Notes: generated by a model not told the origin, from the sequence alone. A stretch of 10,056 bases of DNA from Candidatus Aminicenantota bacterium (GCA_030673995.1 DAOUYU010000053.1:1-10056); one strand, 5' to 3'. Positions 1 to 6,829 are shown, counted from the stretch's first letter. Translations and numbers: made by a program.

Positions 1-93
1 CTTTTTTAGGACCATTCGATCAACAAGAAAATGTTGGCCTAAAGCTTTTCGTTTGCTTTTTTTCATTTTTATTTGATTTTCGTCGCCAGACAT
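1..93 (-). CDS. ksgA: 16S rRNA dimethyladenosine transferase KsgA/RsmA, N-terminal fragment (runs off the window)
   Basis: Only the first 31 codons are in the window. They read M-S-G-D-E-N-Q-I-K-M and then KKSKRKALGQHFLVDRMVLK. The K-x-LGQHFLVD-x-x-V-L-K block is the N-terminal signature of the KsgA/RsmA/Dim1 family, in which it begins the S-adenosylmethionine-binding Rossmann domain. The enzyme dimethylates two adjacent adenosines in the 3'-terminal helix of 16S rRNA during small-subunit maturation in the cytoplasm. Start choice is open: ATG at 93 gives a nine-residue extension, and an in-frame ATG at 66 gives a start closer to most homologues. Neither has a strong Shine-Dalgarno; a weak AAAAGA precedes the first. 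The gene lies 116 bp downstream of the sulfatase-like gene on the same strand. The catalytic motifs lie outside the window, so family assignment rests on this one block, but the block is distinctive. Confidence 0.85.
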   Translation of the reverse strand, partial: MSGDENQIKMKKSKRKALGQHFLVDRMVLKK

Positions 94-209
94 TCTTTTA
101 TAACACACATCACGGAAAAAAATCATGGTCAATTGCGAGAAAAAACAAAGCAAGACTACAATTGAAGGATCAATCATGCGATTATGCTTAATCTGGAGGA
201 AAAGATATT

Positions 210-1628
210 TTATTTATGAATATAATGAAGAGATTCCAATATTTTCCTAGCTTCTTCATCAAGTTTCTCCTTTTTACTTTTCGACTTCATTTGTTTCACC
301 ATCCATTCGAACAGAGCCTTCTTCATTTCCTTTGCTATTTCAGGTTTTTCTTCTATAAGGTTCGACAGCTCTAAAGCGTCTTTAGCAAGATCATAAAGTT
401 CAAATTCTCCTTCCGGTCTTTGAGGAACATAAATTAGCTTCATTCCATCCTTCCTCAAAGATACATGTTTTCCCTTATTTCCTTCTATAAAACCTCTGTT
501 ATTCAAGTTTCTAAAGTGGATGGAATCACTCTCACTGTAAGCATGTCGAGTGGCTAAAAGTCTCTTTTTTCCCCATATAAGAGGCAGAAGGCTGACACCG
601 TCCTGGGGGCCTTTATAATCGATGTCCAGTATGTGGAGAATGGTGGGCATGATATCAATCGTTCTCACCTGAGCGTTTATGATCTTTCCTTTCTCTGGCA
701 TATTTGGGAACCTCATGATCAGGGGGACACGGATTTGATCTTCATACAGGAAGTCGCCGTGGTTAAAGTAATAATCATGTTCCCCTAAGGATTCTCCGTG
801 ATCAGCTGTTATGATGACCAGGGTTTTATTGTAATATCCTAATTTTTTCAGCTCATCCAGGATAATCCCTACACATCTGTCGACAAACTTAACTTCATCA
901 TCATAGAGAGAGGTCATATAGGCAATATCTTTTTTATTTATAGTGGATTTTTTCCCCCATAAAAGCAGAAGAGGTCCAAATTTACCCGTATAGGACCCCT
1001 GATAATTTATGGATTGAGTCCTTTGGCTTAAAGTTACGGGAGTGTAGGGCATATGTGGGTCATAAAAGTGAATGAGAGCAAAAGTTTTTTTATTTTTATT
1101 CTTTTTTAACCAAGCAAGAGGTTCTCCTATTGCAGCCTTAACAGCCTCTTTTTCCGAAGATCTAACCGGAACACGTTTGTGAAAAGAGTCGAATCCCTGC
1201 AGGATACGAAGGATGCGAAAAGGAAATGTGTCTGTAAAAGCGGCAGTTTGGAATCCCTTTTTTTTCAATATCTCAGCAAGAGTACGATTCTTACGTGGGA
1301 GAGGAGTTGTATTTTCTCTTACCCCATGGTTATAAGGATATAGAGAGGTCAGTATAGAACTTACAGCAGGTCCAGTTTCAGGAATGGGACTTATGGCCTG
1401 AGAAAACGATGCTCCGGATTTTGCAAAATTATCGATATTTTTTGTATCTGCCCCCTGGTAGCCATAACATCCGAGATGGTCAGCTCTAAGGGTATCTACT
1501 ATGATTAAAAGAACTTTATCCGGCCTATTGGAAGTTTCTTTTTTATGCTGGTTGAATAAAAAATGGAAAACACAGAGAGAAATCATCAGAATGATTAATA
1601 TTCCAAATATGACCTTGATTAACTTCAT
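210..1628 (-). CDS. Membrane-anchored sulfatase-superfamily (alkaline phosphatase-like) hydrolase with Thr at the nucleophile position
   Basis: The 472-residue protein starts with an uncleaved-looking anchor (residues 4-26, very hydrophobic, no lipobox), then a short polar linker and a sulfatase/alkaline phosphatase-fold domain facing outside the cytoplasm. Visible motifs: VDTLRADHLGCYGY (44-57) with the metal ligand D45; the nucleophile loop T85-G-P-A-V89 followed by SSILTSLYPYNHGVR; FYDPHMPY (188-195); TADHGESLGEH (274-284) with metal ligands D276 and H277; and the C-terminal ELYDLAKDALELSNL (410-424) typical of sulfatases. True sulfatases have C/S-x-P-x-R, where Cys or Ser becomes formylglycine. 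Here Thr replaces it and the following Arg is Val, so formylglycine is not expected; the enzyme may be a phosphoester/phosphoglycol-type hydrolase or transferase, or an unconventional sulfatase. Substrate unknown. There is no clear Shine-Dalgarno, which fits the short leader predicted from the promoter at 1643-1671. Confidence 0.9.
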   Translation of the reverse strand: MKLIKVIFGILIILMISLCVFHFLFNQHKKETSNRPDKVLLIIVDTLRADHLGCYGYQGADTKNIDNFAKSGASFSQAISPIPETGPAVSSILTSLYPYNHGVRENTTPLPRKNRTLAEILKKKGFQTAAFTDTFPFRILRILQGFDSFHKRVPVRSSEKEAVKAAIGEPLAWLKKNKNKKTFALIHFYDPHMPYTPVTLSQRTQSINYQGSYTGKFGPLLLLWGKKSTINKKDIAYMTSLYDDEVKFVDRCVGIILDELKKLGYYNKTLVIITADHGESLGEHDYYFNHGDFLYEDQIRVPLIMRFPNMPEKGKIINAQVRTIDIMPTILHILDIDYKGPQDGVSLLPLIWGKKRLLATRHAYSESDSIHFRNLNNRGFIEGNKGKHVSLRKDGMKLIYVPQRPEGEFELYDLAKDALELSNLIEEKPEIAKEMKKALFEWMVKQMKSKSKKEKLDEEARKILESLHYIHK

Positions 1629-1642
1629 TTTTGTTCTAAATA

Positions 1643-1671
1643 ATCCTAAGAATCCTTGTTTGATTTGTCAA
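1643..1671 (-). promoter_or_regulatory. Sigma70-like promoter for the sulfatase-like gene
   Basis: Read on the minus strand, a perfect -35 box TTGACA (1671-1666) is followed by a 17-bp spacer and TAGGAT (1648-1643), matching the TATAAT consensus at four of six positions. Transcription would start near 1636, only about eight bases before the ATG at 1628. This agrees with the absence of a Shine-Dalgarno at proper spacing. The call is based on consensus match and position only. Confidence 0.6.
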
Positions 1672-1688
1672 CAGAAAAGATTTATATG
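1660..1688 (+). promoter_or_regulatory. Possible divergent promoter for the GT-C-like gene
   Basis: On the plus strand TTGATT (1660-1665), 17 bp, then TATATG (1683-1688). Each hexamer matches four of six consensus bases, so the signal is weaker than its minus-strand partner. Its -35 box abuts that of the minus promoter, making the inverted repeat TTGA-TTTG-TCAA at 1660-1671. A transcript from about 1695 would carry a leader of roughly 60 bases. Confidence 0.35.
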
Positions 1689-1755
1689 GTAACTCCTTCC
1701 AAAAAAATTTCCTTGCTTCAAATCATGAAAAGATTAAAAATGAAACCAGGATGAA

Positions 1756-3948
1756 ATGAAAAGTTCTGAAAAAAGATACGGGGCAAAAGCCTTTTTTCTC
1801 TTTTTGATCCTCTTCGTTGCCTTTTTTGCTCTCATCTTTCAGCTATTCAGGCTGAGTTTGGTTGACTATGGCAAGTTTCTTTTAGCTATTTTTTTTATTG
1901 TCTATGTCCCGGGTCAGGCCTTCGTTTGGCTGATAAAGTTAAAAGTTTCCAGATTAGAATCGATCACGCTTTCTCTAGTTCTAGGCATGACCTCCAGCAC
2001 GTTGGTTTACAGAATTTCCGGGATCATCAATTTTTGGCTGTTGTTCATCATGTGGTTGGCGGCCCTGTTTATCGTCTTTTTATATAAAATCATCAAAAAT
2101 CCGCCAAAGAAAGAGGATTTTGCATTTTCTATCACCTGGGTCGGAATTGTTTTTATTCTCATAGCCATTTTTGTTGTGTGTGTGCTTTTTTTGGACAATT
2201 ACAGGAATGGCATTATTCAGAAGGATGGTTCTGTACGATTAAACATGCATTATTTGGATGGATTTGTCAGAAATGCTGTGGTTCGGGAGCTTTCGCATAG
2301 CATTCCACCCCAGATGCCATTTGCAGCCGGATTTTCTTTGAGCTATCACCATGGCATGGATATTTTTGTGTCTTTGTTTTACAAACATCTCAACATTGGC
2401 GTGCTCGATCTGCTCCACCGTCTAACGATGACTTTTTATTTTGCTCTTCTTTTGATGACCGTATTTATATTTTCCAGAAAATGGATGCGCTCAGATAAAG
2501 CAGCTCTCTTGGGCATTTTTCTGGTTGTGTTTGGGAGCGGAGGGTTTGGTTATATTGGTGGCCTTCTTACGGATTATGCATCTTATTGGGGAAAGATTTT
2601 TTATTCTTTTTACTTTCTGGATCTTTTGAGCTTGAATTCTTTTTTACCTTCCATCTCCATTTTATGTGCTGGATTCTTTTGTCTATGGATGTATTTAAAA
2701 TTCCGTAAGTTTTCATGGCTGATACTCGCCTGCTTTTTATTGGCGGCTATCACCGATTATAAGATGACATATGCTGCCCCAATTCTTGGAGCATTGGCCC
2801 TATCAGGGGTGGTGCACCTAGGATTGCATAGAGAGACATCCACCATCAAGGCGCTTCTCTTGACCGGATTGATATTGAGCCCTTTAGTCCTCCTGGCATA
2901 TTTCCATAATCAAAATGGCCCTCAATATGTACCGGGCGTAAGATTTAATAATTGGGTAATATTTTCGCTGGCTGATTTGAAGCTGTCATTTTTAGGAAAG
3001 GCATGGGGTGGATTAACTCGACATGCTCATCTGACTGTGACCAATATCCTGCTCGCTGTTCCCATTTTTGTGGGATTTCTATTTGGGAGCTTCGGACTCA
3101 GTTCTTTCGCCCTTCCTGGGTTGTTCAGGAAATTCTTCATCTTTCGGAAGCTTGATAGGATGAGGGTTTTTTTAATTTTTTTCTTTTTTATCGGAATCAT
3201 TTATTTCTTTGTTTTCTCTCCATCCTTGGGAGGCCGTCCGAGGAATTGGACCAATATCTATGTCTTTTATTTAAGTGTTATAATTCTAATTTTTTTCTGG
3301 TCAGAAAGACTTGTCTTTTTCCTTGAAACCAAAAAGAGATTGTTAAGAATCGCTGTTTTATCTGTCGTCATCATTCTCAGCATCCCGAATGTCATTCACT
3401 TTTTATGGGCAAAAGTTCATTTTCCCCAGCAAAAAGTATTTGATAGCTATTATATGGAGGCGTGCACATGGCTCAATGAATGTACAAAAAAAGAGGGTGT
3501 GGTTATCCATAGCTCCAATACAGCCCATGTGTGCTACTTTGTGGACAGGAGAGTAGTTTTAGATCAATCGCCCCATTCCTATCTAACTTTCCATTTGACA
3601 ACCGACCAGATAAAAGAAAGACAGAATGATATCCACCGTTTCTTTTTAGATCCAGTTATCAATGCTGATGTTTTAGATAAATATAAGGTTTCTCATGTAT
3701 GGGTGAGAAATAAAAGAGAGTTCACCCTAGTGAAAAAAAATGAGAATAACAAGATTGATTGCTTTTCGTATATAGGCGGGACAAAAATAAAAAAATATTT
3801 TAAAACCTACGCATTAAACCTATCCTTTGAGAATCAAGATTATTCCATATATGCCGTCAATAAGCATGAGGATAAAGATAAAGAAGTATATGTGTTGGAA
3901 AGAGAAGGTCCAGTCAGAAAGTTAAAGAAATTTTCCGAAATTTACTGA
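1756..3948 (+). CDS. Polytopic membrane protein, GT-C glycosyltransferase-like architecture, function unassigned
   Basis: The 730-residue protein is strongly hydrophobic from about residue 11 to 550 with roughly a dozen membrane segments, then has a soluble domain (about 555-705) expected outside the cytoplasm. After the first four or so helices lies a large loop, HYLDGFVRN (165-173) and IPPQMPFAAGFSLSYHHGMD (183-202); an acidic residue in the first large outer loop is the usual catalytic position of GT-C enzymes, so D168 or D202 are candidates. The tail has the pattern often seen in bacterial GT-C-like proteins: EACTWLNECTKKEGVVIHSS (568-587), a VDRRVVLDQS block (596-605), RFF, and LDKYKVSHVWVRNKRE (640-655). 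I infer transfer of sugars from a polyprenyl-phosphate donor, but no reaction can be read directly. The start at 1756 is set by AGGA at 1748-1751; an ATG at 1751 in another frame stops at once. The C-terminus may be truncated by a frameshift (see 3882-4112). Confidence 0.75.
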   Translation: MKSSEKRYGAKAFFLFLILFVAFFALIFQLFRLSLVDYGKFLLAIFFIVYVPGQAFVWLIKLKVSRLESITLSLVLGMTSSTLVYRISGIINFWLLFIMWLAALFIVFLYKIIKNPPKKEDFAFSITWVGIVFILIAIFVVCVLFLDNYRNGIIQKDGSVRLNMHYLDGFVRNAVVRELSHSIPPQMPFAAGFSLSYHHGMDIFVSLFYKHLNIGVLDLLHRLTMTFYFALLLMTVFIFSRKWMRSDKAALLGIFLVVFGSGGFGYIGGLLTDYASYWGKIFYSFYFLDLLSLNSFLPSISILCAGFFCLWMYLKFRKFSWLILACFLLAAITDYKMTYAAPILGALALSGVVHLGLHRETSTIKALLLTGLILSPLVLLAYFHNQNGPQYVPGVRFNNWVIFSLADLKLSFLGKAWGGLTRHAHLTVTNILLAVPIFVGFLFGSFGLSSFALPGLFRKFFIFRKLDRMRVFLIFFFFIGIIYFFVFSPSLGGRPRNWTNIYVFYLSVIILIFFWSERLVFFLETKKRLLRIAVLSVVIILSIPNVIHFLWAKVHFPQQKVFDSYYMEACTWLNECTKKEGVVIHSSNTAHVCYFVDRRVVLDQSPHSYLTFHLTTDQIKERQNDIHRFFLDPVINADVLDKYKVSHVWVRNKREFTLVKKNENNKIDCFSYIGGTKIKKYFKTYALNLSFENQDYSIYAVNKHEDKDKEVYVLEREGPVRKLKKFSEIY

Positions 3949-4112
3949 CAGAAATAGTCATCAGCAGAAATAAGTGGGACTATAAAAAATCCCTTAGACT
4001 TAATCCTCGAAGGTACTTTATAAACTTCCTCCTTGTTGAAGCTTACAAAAAAGAAGGTTTTTATCAGGAGGCCAGAAAAGAATTCTCTTTGGCATCTAAT
4101 CTTTCGCTCTAA
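3882..4112 (+). pseudogene. TPR-like tail in the -1 frame, without a start codon; likely frameshifted C-terminus of the upstream gene or a gene remnant
   Basis: After a frame-specific stop at 3879 this frame is open to the TAA at 4110-4112 and overlaps the last 67 bases of the GT-C-like gene. It has no ATG or GTG. From about 3960 it reads ISRNKWDYKKSLRLNP and then FINFLLVEAYKKEGFYQEAR, KEFSLASNLSL. This fits the tetratricopeptide repeat pattern (A-L-x-L-x-P, then L-x-x-A-Y-x-x-x-G-x-Y-x-E-A-x-x-x-F-x-x-A). A -1 change (or +2) between 3882 and 3946 would splice it to the membrane protein and add about 55-70 residues. I see no canonical X-XXY-YYZ slippery heptamer there, so a mutation, an assembly error or a remnant of a lost gene is more likely than programmed frameshifting. 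Frame and TPR pattern are seen; the link to the upstream gene is inferred. Confidence 0.5.
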
Positions 4113-4272
4113 GAAAAAGTCAGGTTTTTCTGGAATGATTCTTACTGGTAGAAGACTCGAAAATGTAAAGAAACAGTGGTTCGAGAAGAGAGATCTTCTA
4201 AGGTTCTCTGAAAAGAAAATCCAATTAAAAGCCGCCTGAGCCGATAAAACAAGGGATGAAGATTTTCTTAAA

Positions 4273-4312
4273 AATCACCTCTAAAGGTGATTGCCAATTA
4301 TTTGGTTTTCTG
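4273..4312 (+). terminator. Possible terminator: tandem hairpins followed by a T-rich run
   Basis: A perfect 8-bp stem AATCACCT/AGGTGATT with loop CTAA (4273-4292) is followed by a small second hairpin CCAA-TTAT-TTGG (4294-4305) and TTTTCTGTT. The T tract directly behind the main stem is poor, so termination is plausible but not strong. A third short inverted repeat CTGTT/AACAG follows at 4310-4324. Confidence 0.4.
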
Positions 4313-4338
4313 TTATAAAAACAGCGATCTGAAGTGGT

Positions 4339-4344
4339 TATAAT
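4339..4344 (+). promoter_or_regulatory. Candidate -10 box (TATAAT) for the first propeller/BACON gene
   Basis: A perfect TATAAT lies 66 bp before the ATG at 4411. The -35 position at 17-bp spacing is TAAAAA (4316-4321), a poor match, so this would need an activator or be a weak promoter. It is the best candidate in the gap. Confidence 0.35.
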
Positions 4345-4397
4345 CCGGATACTCTACAGGTTTTCCGATAAATTATTTTTTTAAGTAAAAAGCGTGC

Positions 4398-4402
4398 AAG
4401 GA
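4398..4402 (+). promoter_or_regulatory. Ribosome binding site favouring the start at 4411
   Basis: AAGGA sits eight bases before ATG 4411. The alternative in-frame ATG at 4438, which would give a tidier signal peptide, has GGA only one base upstream, which is too close. The upstream start is therefore preferred. Confidence 0.55.
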
Positions 4403-4410
4403 TTAAGAAC

Positions 4411-6597
4411 ATGATTCGACTAAATTGTAGAAAGGACATGATTTTTAGGAAGTTTCCCATTTTTTTCTTCTTCATACTGGCTTTAATGCATTTTTCCCTC
4501 TCTGGTCAGGTTATAAACATGTCGCAGTCCTCGAGCAAGTCAGAGTGGCCAGCTGTTGCTGTTAATTCTGTAGGAGAAGTAATGGTGGTCTGGACCGAGT
4601 GGGGAGCACCTGGACAGATGTATTACAGGATTTACCGCACCGGCCAGTGGTCTGGAAAGACGAATTCTGGCATAGTGAGTCAATGGGCGTGGAGTAATCA
4701 GCTGGAGGTAGATTCAGTTGGTACTTTTCACATATCATTCGCTGATGGATATGGAAGCACGGGGAGGGACATATACTACAGTTTTTATAACGGGAGCACT
4801 TGGGCAAGCAGCCAGAGGATTTACCATAGTCCTCACAATTCCGCGTGGAATAAGATGGCGATCGACAGCAATAATGATATCCATATCATATGGTACCACA
4901 AATATTTGAACTCCCCCGATATCTCTGATGTTGTTACCATGCATAAAAATAAGGGAGGACAATGGCCCAGCAGTTATGAAAATATTTCGCGAAGATCCAG
5001 CCTGGAGTCCATCCATCCTGCTATTCGTGCCCGCAGCGGCCATACCTACGCTACATATATGGAGGGGGCAAGTGGGGGATGGAAACTTTATTTTTCCGAA
5101 AAATCAGGAGGGGGATGGAGTAGTCCCAATGCAATTGTCAGCTTAGGGTATTATCCTGCCATGGCTCTTGATGGCATGACAAATGTACATATCGCCTACA
5201 GCAACCGGAGCGGGAATTTTTTCTGCATATCGCGGGAAGGCGGGACCTGGGGGTCGCCTCAGGTCATATCGAACGGATACGCCCCGCTTCAGTTCGGGGA
5301 TATCAGATGCATAAGCAACAATATTGTTGCAGGCTGGACTCAGGAAAGAGATGGAGCGTGGTCAGTTTATATTGCCAACAAAATTACTGGCGGCCAGTGG
5401 GCGCCTCCTGTAAAGGTCTCGCCTGAAGATACATTGGGAGATGGCAATAAGCATGTTCAACTGGCTGTTGATAATCAAGGTTATGCCCATGTTGTCTGGG
5501 AAGCTGAGGGAGCAGGAGGGAAAGAAGATATTTTCTATACTAAGGTCTTACTTGCTGATCCCGGTGTTCCTTTCATAGAAGTTGACAAGACTTTTCTTAC
5601 TTTTGACATGGAAGAGGGTGAAAGTCCTGATCCTCAAACTTTTAAGATAAAATCTTATGGAGGAGACGCGTTGGATTACACGATCTCTTCCGATAAACCC
5701 TGGCTGATTGTTTCTCCCCAAAGCGGGACGGCCACAGAAGAGTGGGATACGATTAACGTTGTAGTGGATGCAGAAAATTTTCAAGCAGGCAAACGCAGCG
5801 GAATGATAACCATTACTGCTCCAGATGCTTATAACAGCCCGGTAAAGATAAGCGTGTCTTTGACAATTGAAAAGAAAAAAAGCCCTTACAGTCAGCTCAA
5901 TAGATCCTCGTTTTACTTTTTTGCTTTTGCTAGGGGAGATAACCCTGACTCCCAGACATTTAAAATCAAAAACTCCGGAGCACAGACTCTGAATTATCAA
6001 ATATCGTCCAACAAAAGTTGGCTCAAGGTATCGCCCGCACAAGGCTCTTCCACAGGAGAGTGGGATACTATAACTGTCTCGGCTGATGTTTCTTCTTTAG
6101 GTATCGACAAGCATAAGGGTGTAATAAAAATTACAGCTTCAGGTGCTGAGAATAGCCCTCAGAGTATAAATGTTGAGTTTGAGGTAGTACTTCCTCCTTA
6201 TCCATATTCTCCGACCAATGTACGGCTTAGAAGAACAGACCATGAGGGGTTGATGGTAAAGAATTATATAAGCAGAATCGACTGGCAGGCGAACTCTAAA
6301 AACGATGGGCTCTTCAATATCCTATATTACTCAATCTTTAGAAAAGAACATTCAGAGCCGATTTCAGCTTATGTTTATGTTGATAAGGTAGGATCGAACG
6401 TGTTTAATTACTATGATTATGGCTTTTCAAGCAAGGAAGAAAGAGATAAGTATTGCTATGCCGTTACGTGTGTCGATGACGCTGGCAGAGAGAGCATAAA
6501 AGCAGAAACCTCAGGATCTGTGAGTGTTTCGAATGTTGTTAGTTCGGAAAGAAAAGCCCTGAAGGAAAGAAATTCCTCTACCCTTAAAAAACATTAA
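4411..6597 (+). CDS. Secreted seven-repeat beta-propeller protein with two BACON-like modules and an Fn3-like C-terminal domain
   Basis: The 728-residue protein has a signal peptide (hydrophobic core about 15-30, likely cleaved near LSG-Q33). Residues about 44-380 hold seven repeats of a strand motif ending in aromatic-rich turns: AVAVNSVGEVMVVWTE (48-63), LEVDSVGTFHISFADG (98-113), MAIDSNNDIHIIWYHK (149-164), AIRARSGHTYATYMEG (204-219), AMALDGMTNVHIAYSN (250-265), FGDIRCISNNIVAGWT (295-310) and LAVDNQGYAHVVWEAE (351-366). Linkers of the GGxWxxP type sit between several of them. This is a BNR/sialidase-like propeller, but catalytic sialidase residues are not evident. Two BACON-like Ig-fold modules follow (389-487, 495-593), each with ISS-x-x-x-WL-x-VSP and a WDTI motif. 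The C-terminal part (597-700) resembles Fn3. The tail is Lys/Ser-rich with no sorting signal I recognise. BACON-type domains are usually linked to carbohydrate or mucin binding, so a secreted glycan-binding or adhesive role is inferred; it is a paralogue of the gene at 8396. Confidence 0.85.
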   Translation: MIRLNCRKDMIFRKFPIFFFFILALMHFSLSGQVINMSQSSSKSEWPAVAVNSVGEVMVVWTEWGAPGQMYYRIYRTGQWSGKTNSGIVSQWAWSNQLEVDSVGTFHISFADGYGSTGRDIYYSFYNGSTWASSQRIYHSPHNSAWNKMAIDSNNDIHIIWYHKYLNSPDISDVVTMHKNKGGQWPSSYENISRRSSLESIHPAIRARSGHTYATYMEGASGGWKLYFSEKSGGGWSSPNAIVSLGYYPAMALDGMTNVHIAYSNRSGNFFCISREGGTWGSPQVISNGYAPLQFGDIRCISNNIVAGWTQERDGAWSVYIANKITGGQWAPPVKVSPEDTLGDGNKHVQLAVDNQGYAHVVWEAEGAGGKEDIFYTKVLLADPGVPFIEVDKTFLTFDMEEGESPDPQTFKIKSYGGDALDYTISSDKPWLIVSPQSGTATEEWDTINVVVDAENFQAGKRSGMITITAPDAYNSPVKISVSLTIEKKKSPYSQLNRSSFYFFAFARGDNPDSQTFKIKNSGAQTLNYQISSNKSWLKVSPAQGSSTGEWDTITVSADVSSLGIDKHKGVIKITASGAENSPQSINVEFEVVLPPYPYSPTNVRLRRTDHEGLMVKNYISRIDWQANSKNDGLFNILYYSIFRKEHSEPISAYVYVDKVGSNVFNYYDYGFSSKEERDKYCYAVTCVDDAGRESIKAETSGSVSVSNVVSSERKALKERNSSTLKKH
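5575..6189 (+). repeat. Intragenic tandem duplication of the BACON-like module (two units, 318-bp period)
   Basis: Units 5575-5871 and 5893-6189 encode modules that align without any gap at an offset of exactly 106 residues. By hand I count about 44 identical residues out of 98, including QTFKIK, W43 of the WL motif, VSP, EWDTI and NSP. At DNA level only short blocks such as GAGTGGGATAC remain identical, so the duplication is old. The paralogue at 8396 has a single module in this place. Confidence 0.85.
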
Positions 6598-6628
6598 CCA
6601 TCCACTTAAGAGAATATATATAAGGAAT

Positions 6629-6829
6629 GACAGGGAGACAGGGAGAGGGGGAGATTGGGAGACCAACTTAAATCTAAGAATTGTTTAAGGTTTAATGTTG
6701 AAGGTTTAAGGCAAGAAAGCTATTAACTATTTTCCATTCACTATTTACCATTAACCATTCACAGTAGGGCAGTTTGGCAGTATAGCAGTTTCTTCACTTA
6801 GACAAACTCAAAAAAACTTAGACAAGCTG
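6629..6829. repeat. Mosaic of five short tandem arrays in the intergenic region
   Basis: Reading left to right: (1) four 8-bp units GACAGGGA, GACAGGGA, GAGGGGGA, GATTGGGA at 6629-6660; (2) two copies of AAGGTTTAA with 14-bp period at 6687-6709; (3) six 7-bp units of the form ATTnAC(C/T) at 6722-6763 (ATTAACT, ATTTTCC, ATTCACT, ATTTACC, ATTAACC, ATTCACA); (4) 8-bp units CACAGTAG, GGCAGTTT, GGCAGTAT, AGCAGTTT at 6760-6791; (5) ACTTAGACAA twice with 20-bp period at 6796-6825. No coding potential is seen. The arrays fill almost the whole 242-bp gap between the first propeller gene and the amidohydrolase gene. Confidence 0.8.
6810..6829 (-). terminator. Weak candidate terminator of the amidohydrolase gene
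   Basis: On the minus strand, about ten bases after the stop codon, a short stem AGCTT/AAGTT (one G-T wobble, loop GTCT) runs into seven T residues. The stem is only five pairs, so the call is tentative; it also coincides with the fifth tandem array. Confidence 0.25.

Larger units (their letters stand above)
3949..4410. other. 462-bp gap between the GT-C-like gene and the first propeller gene
   Basis: The first third is the TPR-like remnant. From 4113 to about 4260 I find no supported gene. A Lys/Arg-rich 68-codon frame with a TTG start at 4033 runs through, but it overlaps the TPR-like reading, lacks a ribosome-binding site and resembles nothing I know; its later part may be further decayed coding sequence. 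From 4273 come short hairpins, then a TATAAT box and an AT-rich leader for the next gene. Confidence 0.6.

Noticed and set aside
180..193. Hairpin GATTA-TGCT-TAATC between the sulfatase-like gene and ksgA
   Set aside because: Five AT-rich pairs and no T tract on either side; not a credible terminator.
195..371. Plus-strand small frame starting ATG 216 after a GGAGG at 195-199
   Set aside because: The spacing of 16 bases is too long for initiation and the frame is antisense to the conserved sulfatase C-terminus.
3910..3946. Programmed -1 frameshift site joining the GT-C-like gene to the TPR-like tail
   Set aside because: The direction of the shift would fit, but no X-XXY-YYZ heptamer is present in frame; G-AAA-TTT at 3927-3933 does not qualify.
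4033..4239. Lys/Arg-rich 68-codon open frame with TTG start
   Set aside because: It overlaps the better supported TPR-like reading, has no ribosome binding site and no recognisable motif; the composition reflects A-rich DNA.
5548..6042. 164-codon open frame on the minus strand
   Set aside because: It lies fully inside the propeller/BACON gene in antisense, has no family resemblance, and the sense frame has clear domain conservation.
4411..6597. Active sialidase
   Set aside because: Propeller repeats resemble BNR-type blades, but the arginine triad and canonical Asp-box sequence cannot be identified.
6629..6829. CRISPR array
   Set aside because: The repeats are 7-20 bp, degenerate and directly adjacent with no unique spacers, and there are no cas genes.
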